Under the pieces are notes generated by a model that made no database searches, was not told the origin of the DNA, and saw only the letters and a list, made by a program, of their open reading frames with translations. A stretch of DNA of 64,000 nt, taken from the NCBI GenBank assembly GCA_002428265.1, contig DIUR01000012.1, positions 1 through 64,000 of the forward strand, read 5' to 3'. Below, in pieces: positions 51,676 through 61,054 of the stretch (the stretch's first letter is position 1; each line of letters starts with the position of its first letter). The position numbers and the translations under genes are program-made. The DNA is from Bacteriovoracaceae bacterium UBA6153. Lineage in GTDB: Bacteria > Bdellovibrionota > Bacteriovoracia > Bacteriovoracales > Bacteriovoracaceae.

Positions 51676-52907
51676 TATACCTTCCATCTAAACTGAATGG
51701 TTTCCCATTCATGACATTGAGGGCAGCGCCAGAATAAACTATCCGAGTTGTATCCGCACTGACGGCAATAGTGTTTTGCCAGTGTCTGATGCAGATTTTC
51801 CAGAAGTCCTTTAGTTTGTACCAGAGCTTCATCTTTTTTCTGCAGTTCTATTAATAATTTAATGTATTCCACTTTCATCACTTCAGATGAGTTCTTGTTC
51901 GTCTCCATCCATACTTTTAGAATGTCGAAAGCTTCGCCAGTCATTCCTGACTCTTTTAAAAGTCTAACTTTAGACAAAACAACAGAAGCAGAACTGATTA
52001 GATCTTTGTCATCAAGCTCAAGGAAATACTTTCTTAAAATTTCCAGACGTGCCTGATAATTCTTTTTAAGGTCTTCATTTGTCGACTTAAAATCTTCAGC
52101 GATAGAAACAAAAATAAAAGAAGCATACATAGGATGCTCTTTTAAAATCTCAAGCAATAAAAACTTGGCCTGGTCTAAATCTCCACTCACTAAAAATAAT
52201 TTTAAGCGAAGAATTTTAGCCGACACAGATGGTGCAAATCTAAATGCATCTTCCAGATCTTCTTCACACTTTTTAAAGTCACCTTTTTCAAAATACTGTT
52301 TCGCTTTTTGAACAAGGATGTGTGAAATCGTTTCTGCCTGATTCTGGTGCCCTACTTTTGAGAGCATGATTCGGCAGTTATAGGCCTGATCCCAGTCTTC
52401 TATATCTTCATAAATTCGGCATAGGGCCTGGATGACTTCAAATTGATCGCGGTTAATTTTTAAAACATCTCTATATGTTTCAATCGCCTTATCAATGAAT
52501 CCACCTTTATCAAAATCGACGGCCAGCTCTTTTAGAGCGCGAAGACGGTGTGACTCTGAAATGTTTTCTCTGGCAATTAATGATCTGTGAATACTGATGG
52601 CCTTTTCAATCTCACCGTTACTTCTAAATAGTCCACCAAGCGCAAAATAGGTTTCAATCGTTTCACGATTGATATCAACAGCACTTAAGAACTCTTTAAT
52701 CGCCAGGTCTTTATTCCCAGAGATCAGGTACTGAGTCGCATTTAAGAAAATTTTTGATTGAGCTTCGAAAATAGAATTGCGGTAGCGTTTAGAAAGCTTG
52801 GCCCCTGTCTCTTTTTCAATCAGGTAATGGTAAACGAGTACGATGGTGATTAAAACCGCCACGACCGCTAATAAATGTTCCTGTATCCAGGGAAGAACTG
52901 CTTCCAT
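51675..52907 (-). CDS. lapB: LPS assembly/regulation protein LapB (YciM-like)
   Basis: A 410-residue protein with one N-terminal membrane anchor (LLAVVAVLITIVLVYHYLI), a series of TPR helices (about 50-370) and a C-terminal rubredoxin-like zinc or iron knuckle with CRQCGY and CPQCHEWE. This is the full LapB layout. In E. coli it controls LpxC turnover and lipopolysaccharide export. It lies 9 bases downstream of sppA and is coupled to the next gene. Confidence 0.92.
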   Translation of the reverse strand: MEAVLPWIQEHLLAVVAVLITIVLVYHYLIEKETGAKLSKRYRNSIFEAQSKIFLNATQYLISGNKDLAIKEFLSAVDINRETIETYFALGGLFRSNGEIEKAISIHRSLIARENISESHRLRALKELAVDFDKGGFIDKAIETYRDVLKINRDQFEVIQALCRIYEDIEDWDQAYNCRIMLSKVGHQNQAETISHILVQKAKQYFEKGDFKKCEEDLEDAFRFAPSVSAKILRLKLFLVSGDLDQAKFLLLEILKEHPMYASFIFVSIAEDFKSTNEDLKKNYQARLEILRKYFLELDDKDLISSASVVLSKVRLLKESGMTGEAFDILKVWMETNKNSSEVMKVEYIKLLIELQKKDEALVQTKGLLENLHQTLAKHYCRQCGYNSDSLFWRCPQCHEWETIQFRWKV

Positions 52908-52916
52908 TACATCTGC

Positions 52917-53831
52917 CTATTTAAACATCAAACGCGGGTGCTGATTCATTTGCGCCAGTGAATTGAAATCAAGTTTACTTATGCTCTCTTCAAGACTTCC
53001 CATAAAATCAAAAAGTCCCATCTTCTTTTTCTTTTCGATAAACTTCAACGCGAAATCATCTTTTAATTTCATTGTCGTGTGAATTTCTCTACCAGCTGTC
53101 CAAAGAGATCCCATGGCATCAACCAGTCCAGACTCCATTGCCGACTCTCCTGAGAAAATCTGCCCTTGAGCAAGCTCGTTAATATCACCTTTGATTTTAT
53201 CTTTACGTCTTTTTAAAATATCGTTGATGAATTGCTTGTGAACTCCAGCTATCAGATTGTTCATCATATCTGACTCTTCTTGAGTGAGTGCTCTTGCAGG
53301 ATTTCCCGCATCTTTATATCTTCCGGCCTTAACAGTTTGCGGACTTACTTTTGCGAACTCATACAGTTTTGATAAATCCATGAACTCCATGATGACCCCG
53401 ATAGATCCTGTCAGTGTTCCCGGGCTCGCCCAGATTTTTCTCGTTGCTGATCCCAGATAATATCCACCGCTGGCTGCGATTGATCCGAATGAAGCATAGA
53501 TAGGTTTCTTTGCATCGATACGTTGGATCTCTTCGTAAATTTCCTGAGTAGGGCCAACTGCTCCACCGGGAGAGTCGATTCGAAGAATGATGGCCTGAAG
53601 TTGTTTATCTTCTTCAGCAGTTTGCAGAAGCTCGATAATATCTCGCGATTCCATGATCACACCTTCAACAGTGATGACTCCGATATGCGCGCTATTAGAC
53701 TTTTTCTGCATCAAGGATGTTTCATTAAAGGCATTCATCGTAACGAATGCAAAAACAACCAGGATTACAAAGAAGACGAAAACCATGGCAAATATGCCAA
53801 ACAAGGCCTTAGTATTTTTAGAAGAGGTCAC
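52917..53831 (-). CDS. sppA: Signal peptide peptidase SppA (short form)
   Basis: A 304-residue protein starting at GTG (53831) with GGAG five bases upstream. One N-terminal membrane segment (FAMVFVFFVILVVFAFVTM) precedes the ClpP-like fold: ILRIDSPGGAVGPTQEIY, FGSIAASGGYYLGSA with nucleophile Ser121, and VKAGRYKDAGNP with general base Lys173. The 52-residue spacing equals that of the Bacillus enzyme. It degrades leftover signal peptides at the membrane. The length matches the single-domain form. It heads the lapB operon. Confidence 0.95.
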   Translation of the reverse strand: MTSSKNTKALFGIFAMVFVFFVILVVFAFVTMNAFNETSLMQKKSNSAHIGVITVEGVIMESRDIIELLQTAEEDKQLQAIILRIDSPGGAVGPTQEIYEEIQRIDAKKPIYASFGSIAASGGYYLGSATRKIWASPGTLTGSIGVIMEFMDLSKLYEFAKVSPQTVKAGRYKDAGNPARALTQEESDMMNNLIAGVHKQFINDILKRRKDKIKGDINELAQGQIFSGESAMESGLVDAMGSLWTAGREIHTTMKLKDDFALKFIEKKKKMGLFDFMGSLEESISKLDFNSLAQMNQHPRLMFK

Positions 53832-53933
53832 AAAAACTCCGTTTTTTGATCAGACTCATTAATTTATGCTCGTCTATAGTCTCAAAAACAAAGGAAGACG
53901 TAAACAATCTTTCCAATAGTCCGACAAAAGTCC

Positions 53934-53980
53934 TCAAGAATTTTCCCCCTCAGCCGATAAGCTAAGTGATCCGATAAGCT
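53934..53980 (+). promoter_or_regulatory. Candidate sigma-28 (FliA) promoter with a repeated box
   Basis: GCCGATAA at 53953-53960 is the exact sigma-28 -10 consensus. TCAAGAAT (53934-53941) sits 11 bases upstream and matches 5 of 8 of the -35 consensus TAAAGTTT. The box CCGATAAGCT occurs twice, at 53954-53963 and 53971-53980. The small secreted-protein gene starts at 53999. Confidence 0.55.
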
Positions 53981-53998
53981 GGGTCTAGGGAGTATTGT

Positions 53999-54334
53999 AT
54001 GAAGAATAAAATTATGTTTCTGTCTCTTCTTACTCTAGGTATTTGCTCTATGGCAGTTGCCACAGAATACAAAAGCCCAGAGGTTGGTTTTAAAGCACGT
54101 TCAGCTCCGTCAAAGGAGATGAAAACTGCAGATTTTGGTGATCACTACAGAGTGGAAACCGGAGCTATGACGGACCGTCAAATTGCTTCAGAAGAATCTG
54201 ACCGCGAGCCATCATCGGTTCTGGCAAAAGAAAAGAAAAAAGTTGTTCCTAAGCATGAGCCTGAAGTGGTTGAAGAACCTATATCAGCACCAAAGCCTTG
54301 GATGCGTGATGATTTTAACAGTAATATGAATTAA
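53999..54334 (+). CDS. Small secreted protein of unknown function
   Basis: A 111-residue protein with a signal peptide (IMFLSLLTLGICSMAVA) and a short, polar, probably disordered mature part rich in Glu, Lys and Pro (VLAKEKKKVVPKHEPEVVEE). The ribosome site GGGAG is well placed. No family. A sigma-28-like promoter just upstream suggests expression with flagellar or attack-phase genes. It is convergent with rlmN. Confidence 0.7.
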   Translation: MKNKIMFLSLLTLGICSMAVATEYKSPEVGFKARSAPSKEMKTADFGDHYRVETGAMTDRQIASEESDREPSSVLAKEKKKVVPKHEPEVVEEPISAPKPWMRDDFNSNMN

Positions 54335-54341
54335 TTTATAT

Positions 54342-55457
54342 TTACTGGGGAAATTGCATCTCGAAAGCTTTAGACTTGCTTTGATCCCAAAGGTTCAGCT
54401 TGTCATATTCACTTTTTAATTGACCGCAAGCGGCCAGGATATCCTGGCCTTTTGTGGTTCTTGTCGTGCAGACAAACCCACGCTTTAAAAGCTCTTCTTG
54501 AAACCAGATAATTTTTGAATTGCTTGGACGCTTGAATTTCGAGTCCGGGAAATCATTGTATGGAATGATGTTAATTTTCGATTTACTCTTTTCTAGTAGA
54601 TCTGTCAGACCGTCGATATCTTCTTGTCTGTCGTTAAGATCTGCAATCAGAATATATTCGTAAGTGATTCTTCTATAAGCTTTTAGTGGAACTTTTTTAA
54701 TAGCATTAAAAAGTCTCTCAAGGTCATAAGCTTTATTGATTGGCATAAGCTCTGTGCGAATATCGTTGTGAGCAGCGTGCAGAGAAATAGCAATATTCAC
54801 TGGTGGGAAGTCCCACATTTTTTCAATTTGAGGCACCAGACCTGAAGTTGAAAGTGTAATCTTTCTTTGTGAAAGTCCAAGACCTTTGTCTTCCATAAAA
54901 ATGATCGTTGCAGATCTCACATTATCGTAATTATGAAGAGGTTCACCTTGGCCCATGAAAACAATATTTGATAGACGTGTTCCATCTTCAGTATTGTCTT
55001 TTAACCAATGAGAGACGGCCATAAACTGACCTACGATTTCATCGGCAAGCAGGTTTCTTTTTAAACCCATTGTTCCCGTGTGACAGAATGTACATCCGAT
55101 TGCACACCCAACCTGAGAAGAAATACAAAGAGTCAGTCTGTCTTTAGCTGGAATCGCTACTGTTTCCACAGTCTGACCATCACGCATTTTTACCAGAAAT
55201 TTTCTCGTTCCATCTTTTGATAAACCATTCCAGATAACCGTTGGAAGAGATAAATCAAAATTATTTTCAAAGTCTTCACGAATTTTTTTAGAGATATTTG
55301 ACCATTTAGATAGATCGCGTTCCTGGATTTTGTACATCCATTGATACACCTGATCCGCTGCAAATTTTGCCAGCCCTTGAGACGACAAATAGTCTCTCAA
55401 TTCATTGAGAGAAAGGGCGTAAAGAGATGGTTTTTCTAGCTTAATATTAATACTCAT
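54342..55457 (-). CDS. rlmN: 23S rRNA/tRNA adenine-C2 methyltransferase RlmN
   Basis: A 371-residue protein from the ATG at 55457 (AAGG upstream); a TTG at 55478 is less likely. The radical SAM motif is CAIGCTFCHTG (C-x3-C-x2-C). VFMGQGEPLHNYDNV, ITLSTSGLVPQIEKM and IAISLHAAHNDIR are characteristic. The C-terminal catalytic cysteine lies in ILAACGQL, and the methyl-carrier Cys in FVCTTRTTKGQD. It methylates A2503 of 23S rRNA and some tRNAs. Confidence 0.97.
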   Translation of the reverse strand: MSINIKLEKPSLYALSLNELRDYLSSQGLAKFAADQVYQWMYKIQERDLSKWSNISKKIREDFENNFDLSLPTVIWNGLSKDGTRKFLVKMRDGQTVETVAIPAKDRLTLCISSQVGCAIGCTFCHTGTMGLKRNLLADEIVGQFMAVSHWLKDNTEDGTRLSNIVFMGQGEPLHNYDNVRSATIIFMEDKGLGLSQRKITLSTSGLVPQIEKMWDFPPVNIAISLHAAHNDIRTELMPINKAYDLERLFNAIKKVPLKAYRRITYEYILIADLNDRQEDIDGLTDLLEKSKSKINIIPYNDFPDSKFKRPSNSKIIWFQEELLKRGFVCTTRTTKGQDILAACGQLKSEYDKLNLWDQSKSKAFEMQFPQ

Positions 55458-55545
55458 AATACGAGCCTTATACCCCAAGACTCAGGTCTTTGGCCTCTAA
55501 GAAAGTAATTTTTACAAACTAATTGGAGCAAGTTAGGCTATATCT

Positions 55546-56430
55546 ATGAATAATTTGCTCAAAAACCACATTATTGCCATCGCCTTGTTGTGCTCAACGG
55601 GCCTTTCTGCCCACACTGCACCTCTTGCGCAGTCAGTATTTGTCGATAGAGCGGAAGTTATTTATCCCGTTCCAGGTGACGAGGATGTTATTTACAGCTT
55701 CGGAAAATCGACCAAATCAGAGCTTCCTGAAAAGCATTTAAAATTTCTTGTCTGGAACATTCACAAAGGTGGAGACAAGACTTTCAGCATTGAGTATCTA
55801 GGGCTCGCTTTTAATCGCGACATCGTCATGAATCAGGAAATTTTCCTTGATAAAAATATGATGGATGTTTTTCGCTACCTCCCTATTTTTCAATTCACAA
55901 CGGCAACTTCATTTTTTACCGGCAAAGAAAAAACGAGAACCGGTGTCGCTAACATCAGCCCAGTTGAGCCTATTCATACGGATTTTGTAAGAAGTGAAAC
56001 ATTAGAGCCGGTGGTTCAATCTCCTAAAGTGGCACTGATTAACAGCTACCCGATCAAAAACTCTTCAAAATCTTTAACCGTGGTAAACATTCATGGAATC
56101 AATTTTGTTTCCAACCAAAGCTTTAAGCGCGAGCTCGACAGGATTTATGAAAAAATAAAAGACATCCCTTCTCCTCTGGTATTTGCCGGGGATTTCAATA
56201 CCTGGAACAAAGGAAGAATGGATATTTTAAAAGACTACGCAAAAAAACTAAATTTGTCGGAAGCTACTTTCTCACCAGATCATAGAATGAGCTTTAACGG
56301 CTATCCGCTTGATCACTTTCTTCATACAAGTGATTTAAAAGTCACCAAGGCCCGAGTTGACGAATTTTATCAAGGATCAGATCACAAACCACTTCAAGTT
56401 GAAGTTGATTATTCTCCTCTGGAACTCTAA
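55546..56430 (+). CDS. Secreted endonuclease/exonuclease/phosphatase-family protein
   Basis: A 294-residue protein with a signal peptide (HIIAIALLCSTGLSAHTA). EEP motifs are FLVWNIHKGG, FAGDFNTWNKGR, and a C-terminal SDHKPLQVEV with catalytic His. Between them is VNIHGINF, also typical. Substrate unknown: nucleic acids, sphingolipids or inositol phosphates are possible. It is a second secreted enzyme of this fold in the window (the other is 23901-25058) and is transcribed from a separate promoter. Confidence 0.85.
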   Translation: MNNLLKNHIIAIALLCSTGLSAHTAPLAQSVFVDRAEVIYPVPGDEDVIYSFGKSTKSELPEKHLKFLVWNIHKGGDKTFSIEYLGLAFNRDIVMNQEIFLDKNMMDVFRYLPIFQFTTATSFFTGKEKTRTGVANISPVEPIHTDFVRSETLEPVVQSPKVALINSYPIKNSSKSLTVVNIHGINFVSNQSFKRELDRIYEKIKDIPSPLVFAGDFNTWNKGRMDILKDYAKKLNLSEATFSPDHRMSFNGYPLDHFLHTSDLKVTKARVDEFYQGSDHKPLQVEVDYSPLEL

Positions 56431-56528
56431 GGCAACATTTTCCACTCCCTGCTCAAATATAGGTAATTCCGCTAAAATAATACATGTTATGATTTTATTT
56501 TAGGCAAACAATTACCGGAGAGTGGCTC

Positions 56529-57653
56529 TTGAAAAACAATTCTGTGTTAAAGATATTATTTCTTTCTATGGTTCTATCTTCATGTGGCTTAGTCGAAAGA
56601 TTTAAAACTCCAGAACAGCCAACGGATTCAGCAACAACTGAAGAAGTATCAACAACAACAACAACAAATTCTGTAGATGCTACTGATGATCTTTTCAGCC
56701 AGACGATGAATGAAACGAGTACTGCTCATAGTGGATCAGACGCTCCAGGAAATATTGCACACGATCCTGATCTTCAGTCCCTTGAAGATGAGTTCTCTAC
56801 TGCTGGGCCAAATGATACTCAAATTAAAGAATCAAACATCAACATTGCAGGTGCAGAATCTCCTATGCATGTTGAAGAAGCTCTTCCAGAAATTAAAACT
56901 GAAGTGGCGACAAGTGAATACAGTGAAGCTGGAACAATTAAGACTTACAAAGTTCAGCGCGGTGAAACTTTAATGCAAATTGCTTTCAAGCTTTACGGTG
57001 ACATCTCAAAGTGGAAAGACATCAAAGATATGAACTCTGATAAGCTTACAAACAACTCATCTCTTAAATCTAATACAGAACTAAAGTACCGTGCACCAGC
57101 TACTCCTTTCGTGTGGAATCCAGAGGGAACTCCCTACATGATCAAGACCGGTGAGACTCTGGGAACTATTTCAAACTCAGTTTACTCTACTCCAAAGAAG
57201 TGGAAGGCAATCTGGGAAAACAACAAGCCGCTTATTAAAAATCCAAACGTGATTTACGCTGGATTCACTCTGTATTATACAAATGGTGGGATGGCGAACT
57301 ACGTTCAGCCAAAAGCTGCTCAACCTAAAAAAGAAATTGTAGCAAGAGAGCTTGCTCGCGAAGCCGCTTCTAAAGAAGGAATCGTTGAAGAAGTTCTGGT
57401 TGAAAATGAAATTCAAGAGTCTGCTCCAGCAATGAAGACTGCTTCAGCTCATGAAGTAAGCATGGAAGAAGAAGAGCAAGTTGATGAAGCCATTCAAACT
57501 CTATCTGCGACTAAGAGAGAAGCTGTGAATAAGGCCGTTGAGAACACAATTAATGCTCCAAAAGAAGCAGAGATTGACCTGATCAACAATATTTCTGTTC
57601 CTCACGAATCAGAAATTGCACCAGACATTGACGAAGAAATTCAGACTTTATAA
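56529..57653 (+). CDS. Lipoprotein with two LysM domains
   Basis: A 374-residue protein starting at TTG (56529) with GGAGAG upstream. The start is fixed by the lipoprotein signal ending LSSC (Cys19), which no downstream ATG would keep. A Thr/Ser-rich linker leads to two LysM domains, at about 138-188 (YKVQRGETLMQIAFKLYG) and 202-250 (YMIKTGETLGTISNSVY). The tail is Glu-rich. It would tether the outer membrane to peptidoglycan. Similar in style to the LysM protein at 19754-21940. Confidence 0.88.
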   Translation: MKNNSVLKILFLSMVLSSCGLVERFKTPEQPTDSATTEEVSTTTTTNSVDATDDLFSQTMNETSTAHSGSDAPGNIAHDPDLQSLEDEFSTAGPNDTQIKESNINIAGAESPMHVEEALPEIKTEVATSEYSEAGTIKTYKVQRGETLMQIAFKLYGDISKWKDIKDMNSDKLTNNSSLKSNTELKYRAPATPFVWNPEGTPYMIKTGETLGTISNSVYSTPKKWKAIWENNKPLIKNPNVIYAGFTLYYTNGGMANYVQPKAAQPKKEIVARELAREAASKEGIVEEVLVENEIQESAPAMKTASAHEVSMEEEEQVDEAIQTLSATKREAVNKAVENTINAPKEAEIDLINNISVPHESEIAPDIDEEIQTL

Positions 57654-57671
57654 TTTAGTATTCTTTCTGGG

Positions 57672-58091
57672 CTAGCTAAAAAAGCGGCCCAGAAATCCTT
57701 TCTTCTTCCTTTCGATATTTTCCATGACATTGCCTTTTTCCAGCAAATCACGATGAAAATCCATACTTTTATGACTGCCATCCAAGAGCGTATTGTATTC
57801 TTGAACTGACAATAGGCTGACTTTTTCGGCGTTATAAGCTTCACACAGTGCAAATGCGTATTGGTTTAAGCTCTCAAGCGTTATAAACGGCCCAATTGAG
57901 TTGTGAGGTGCTTTTAGCCCGTGAACTTCAGGCGTTTCAAAGCGATCTTTGAAAAGTTTTGCACTGACTTCTTTTTCTAAAATCCCTTTTTCATCCAGTA
58001 AGTAAAGCATGTAGTAATAAGACTCATGCCCTTCTTCTGGAAACGGGTTGCTAAAATTATAAATTCCTACAATGTATTCAATTTCTTTCAT
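57672..58091 (-). CDS. Small protein of unknown function
   Basis: A 139-residue soluble protein (KEIEYIVGIYNFSNPFPEEG at the start) without signal or membrane segment and with no family I recognise. A Lys-rich C-terminal end (IERKKKGFLGRFFS) may associate with membranes. Its start overlaps the stop of the glycosidase-like gene (ATGA), so they are translated together and probably act together. Confidence 0.65.
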   Translation of the reverse strand: MKEIEYIVGIYNFSNPFPEEGHESYYYMLYLLDEKGILEKEVSAKLFKDRFETPEVHGLKAPHNSIGPFITLESLNQYAFALCEAYNAEKVSLLSVQEYNTLLDGSHKSMDFHRDLLEKGNVMENIERKKKGFLGRFFS

Positions 58092-59821
58092 GAGAACACT
58101 CCAAAATCTACTATCACCGAGCCTTCTGGAGAGAGTTCAATCTCAATCTCACTTGGATAAGTTTGAACGATGACATTAATTTCATCGAGAACTTTATAGA
58201 CTACAAAGTTTTTACTAAGGCTCATCTTAATCTTTTTTCTATAGCTAGTTGGATTATAGAGAGAGAGTCTTCTCACCTCTTCAAACTTCAATTCATTAGT
58301 AGAAGATGGCCTTGTTCTCCAATAGAAATCAATTCCATCAACGTTCTGAATCGGAACATGGACAAGTGAAAATGTCTCAACCAAAGTTTTCCAGAAATCC
58401 AGGTAATCGGCAGGACTCATTTCTTGAAAACCCTCTCCTTCAATAAGGATTAAGCGACCTTCACCTAAAGCAATATTTTGAACCTGAGTTTTAAAATGAA
58501 CTTTTTCTACTTTAAGATTATTTTCCAGAAAAAATGTTTCAAATCTTTTATTGAACTCATCCGATAAACCAGAACGATTTAAAATAACTCTTCCACCATT
58601 CATGAAAGTTTTCAGAATAAAATTGAAAATTATACGGTCAACATCGTGGCCATGAAAAAGATGGATATGCTCCTGATAAGGAGTTTTTGTATCGTGAAGT
58701 TTTAAAGTGTCTGAGGATATAACTTTGTAACTCCAGCCAAAATTAGACTTCAGATACTCCCATAAATTCAAATCATGCCAGTTTTGAAACAGTGAGCTCA
58801 CACCATCAACTTTTTCATAAACTTTAAAAAAGCTCAGAGGTAAAAAGTTAGAAATGTCTTCATGCTCATAAGCTGAACTTGCCAGGCGAGAAGGCAAATA
58901 AGAGTTTGCCACCAGGTCGTTGAGCTCTCTTGTGAGCACACCTTTTTTAAGGCGATGAGATAATAAAACTGATGATGGAATAATGTCTTTAGCAAGAGAC
59001 TCATACAGTTCAGATGAATAATCTGCCGTCGAAATGGTTCCTGATAAACGTTTTAAAAAGTTTTCAGTTCCTGATCCAAGAAAAGCTACATCAAGTGAGC
59101 CTTCAAAGTTGTCTTTGATAGATTCACGGGCATTAGTTTCATATAAACCTTGAATAGTTTTATTGAACTCAAACGCAAACTGGCGCTCTTCTATCGGAGA
59201 GAGTTCAGTGTCTGCATTTGTTTTTGTTTGGAGATATCTGCCAAAGGCCTGCTGAAAAGTATTGGAAGTGTCTTCCATAAAACTTCTATAGTGCCCGTCT
59301 TTGAAATATCCAGAGCGGATTCCCCAGACATCTGGAGTAATCTTATTTGATGAAAAATATTGTCCTAATTTTTTTAAAAATTTATCAAAGGCCTCAAAAA
59401 CTCTTGGATCAAAAAAAGAATAAATTTTAACGAGATGGTCGTCGGCGTCAATTACTCCGTAGGCCATTCCTTCATTGTTTAACGCCAAGCTTCTTGCGAG
59501 TAAATGTGGAAGTCCACCGTTGGCAAGAAAGGGCGCAGGTGTGAGCGGCAGGAAAAAAACGACGTTTTTCCCCACTTCTGTTGCGATTTCTACTAGTTTT
59601 TTTAGATTCGTCTCAGGTCTGTGGTCGTCAAAATCAAACTGATCTCCAGTTTCACTGTGAAATGACCAGTTCAAAGGAATAATTATTTTTGTTCCAGGAA
59701 ACTCCTGAAGTTTTGTTTTCCATAGCGATGCAGAGGTTTTCCAATAGAAAAACCAATTTTCACCGGGAAATACGGTGTCTTGATCGCGTGGAACCGGGGT
59801 GGTGAGACTCACTACTAACAC
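58088..59821 (-). CDS. Glycoside-hydrolase-like protein (GH35/GH42-type barrel)
   Basis: A protein of 574-577 residues without a signal peptide. The start is GTG at 59821, or more likely GTG at 59812, which has GAGGT seven bases upstream. The first third resembles the TIM barrel of beta-galactosidases: LNWSFHSETGDQFDFDDHRP, then VVFFLPLTPAPFLANGGLPH. The usual catalytic Glu after N-E is not obvious, so activity is uncertain. The C-terminal part looks like a beta-sandwich. It could act on intracellular or self polysaccharide. It is coupled to the 139-residue gene downstream. The family call is from pattern only. Confidence 0.6.
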   Translation of the reverse strand: MLVVSLTTPVPRDQDTVFPGENWFFYWKTSASLWKTKLQEFPGTKIIIPLNWSFHSETGDQFDFDDHRPETNLKKLVEIATEVGKNVVFFLPLTPAPFLANGGLPHLLARSLALNNEGMAYGVIDADDHLVKIYSFFDPRVFEAFDKFLKKLGQYFSSNKITPDVWGIRSGYFKDGHYRSFMEDTSNTFQQAFGRYLQTKTNADTELSPIEERQFAFEFNKTIQGLYETNARESIKDNFEGSLDVAFLGSGTENFLKRLSGTISTADYSSELYESLAKDIIPSSVLLSHRLKKGVLTRELNDLVANSYLPSRLASSAYEHEDISNFLPLSFFKVYEKVDGVSSLFQNWHDLNLWEYLKSNFGWSYKVISSDTLKLHDTKTPYQEHIHLFHGHDVDRIIFNFILKTFMNGGRVILNRSGLSDEFNKRFETFFLENNLKVEKVHFKTQVQNIALGEGRLILIEGEGFQEMSPADYLDFWKTLVETFSLVHVPIQNVDGIDFYWRTRPSSTNELKFEEVRRLSLYNPTSYRKKIKMSLSKNFVVYKVLDEINVIVQTYPSEIEIELSPEGSVIVDFGVFS

Positions 59822-59909
59822 CTCATGTCTTACAGTGTTCGAAAGAATTTGTTATAAATTCTATCTCTAATTATTTGAAAATTATACTCAAGAAAAAGGT
59901 GGTTGCGCA

Positions 59910-61052
59910 ATGTGGTTTTTCAGCGATGAAGAAAAAGAACTCCAGAATGTATGTAAAGATTTCGCTCAAAAAGAATTAGCTCCTTTCGCGGAAAAACACG
60001 ATAACGAAGAAAGCTTCAATATTAATGCATTCAAAAAAATGGCAGAGCTTGGTGTATTAGGCATTACTGCTGATCCAAAATACGGTGGAGCAGGCCTCGG
60101 TGCCACTGCTGCAACAATTGTCATGGAACAATTTGGTAAGGCCTGTGCCGGATCAACTCTTTCATACCTTGCTCACTCAATTCTTTGTGTGAACAATATT
60201 CAAAACAATGCTTCAGAAGAACAAAAAGCAAAATATCTTCCTAAACTTATCAGCGGTGAACATATCGGATGTATGGGAATGAGTGAGCCTGAATATGGCT
60301 CAGACGCTGTTGGTATCCAGACAAAAGCAAAACGCGATGGTGATGACTACATCATCAACGGAACAAAAATGTGGATCACGAACGCTCAGTACGCTGACGT
60401 GGCCTACGTTTACACGCGCACAGGTGAAGAAAGAAAAAATCTTTCTACATTTATCGTTGAAAAAGGAATGCCGGGATTTCATGCCGGAAAACCTATTCAT
60501 AAAATGGGAATGAGATCGAGCCCGACAGGCGAGCTCGTTTTTGATAAAGCGAGAATTCCAGCGACTCAACTCGTAGGAAAAGAAGGCGACTCAGTTTATC
60601 ACATGATGAAAAACTTAGACATTGAAAGAATCACTATTGCTGGGATCTCACTTGGGATTGCCCAGGCCTGTGTTGATCAGTGTGTGAAGTACTCAATGGA
60701 GAGAAAACAGTTTGGAAAAAATATCGGAAACTTCCAGTTGATTCAAAAGATGTTGGCAGAAATGGCAACTGAAACTGAAATGATGAGAACATTCCTTTAC
60801 TCAATCGCAAAACAATACGACAACGGCTTCAGAGGACCTTCTGTTGCAGCGATGGTTAAGCTTCAGATTCCAAAGATGGCAACGAAGATCGCTCTGGATG
60901 CTATTCAACTTCACGGTGGATATGGATACTCGAGAGAGTTTCCTCTTGAGCGCATGATGAGAGATAACAAACTCAACGAAATCGGTGCCGGGACAAATGA
61001 AGTTATGATCATGATCATTGCTAAGAATTTATTAAAAGAGATGAAAGAATAG
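59910..61052 (+). CDS. Acyl-CoA dehydrogenase, isovaleryl-CoA-dehydrogenase-like
   Basis: A 380-residue FAD enzyme. CMGMSEPEYGSDAVGIQTKA and MWITNAQYADV are the FAD and substrate motifs. IQLHGGYGYSREFPLERMMRD is also typical. The EIGAGTNEV end lacks the Glu found in medium-chain enzymes, and the base is probably Glu239 in NLDIERITIAG, as in isovaleryl-CoA dehydrogenase. It would oxidise leucine-derived isovaleryl-CoA or a similar branched substrate. It precedes a second acyl-CoA dehydrogenase by 2 bases, so the two are one operon. Confidence 0.92.
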   Translation: MWFFSDEEKELQNVCKDFAQKELAPFAEKHDNEESFNINAFKKMAELGVLGITADPKYGGAGLGATAATIVMEQFGKACAGSTLSYLAHSILCVNNIQNNASEEQKAKYLPKLISGEHIGCMGMSEPEYGSDAVGIQTKAKRDGDDYIINGTKMWITNAQYADVAYVYTRTGEERKNLSTFIVEKGMPGFHAGKPIHKMGMRSSPTGELVFDKARIPATQLVGKEGDSVYHMMKNLDIERITIAGISLGIAQACVDQCVKYSMERKQFGKNIGNFQLIQKMLAEMATETEMMRTFLYSIAKQYDNGFRGPSVAAMVKLQIPKMATKIALDAIQLHGGYGYSREFPLERMMRDNKLNEIGAGTNEVMIMIIAKNLLKEMKE

Positions 61053-61054
61053 AT

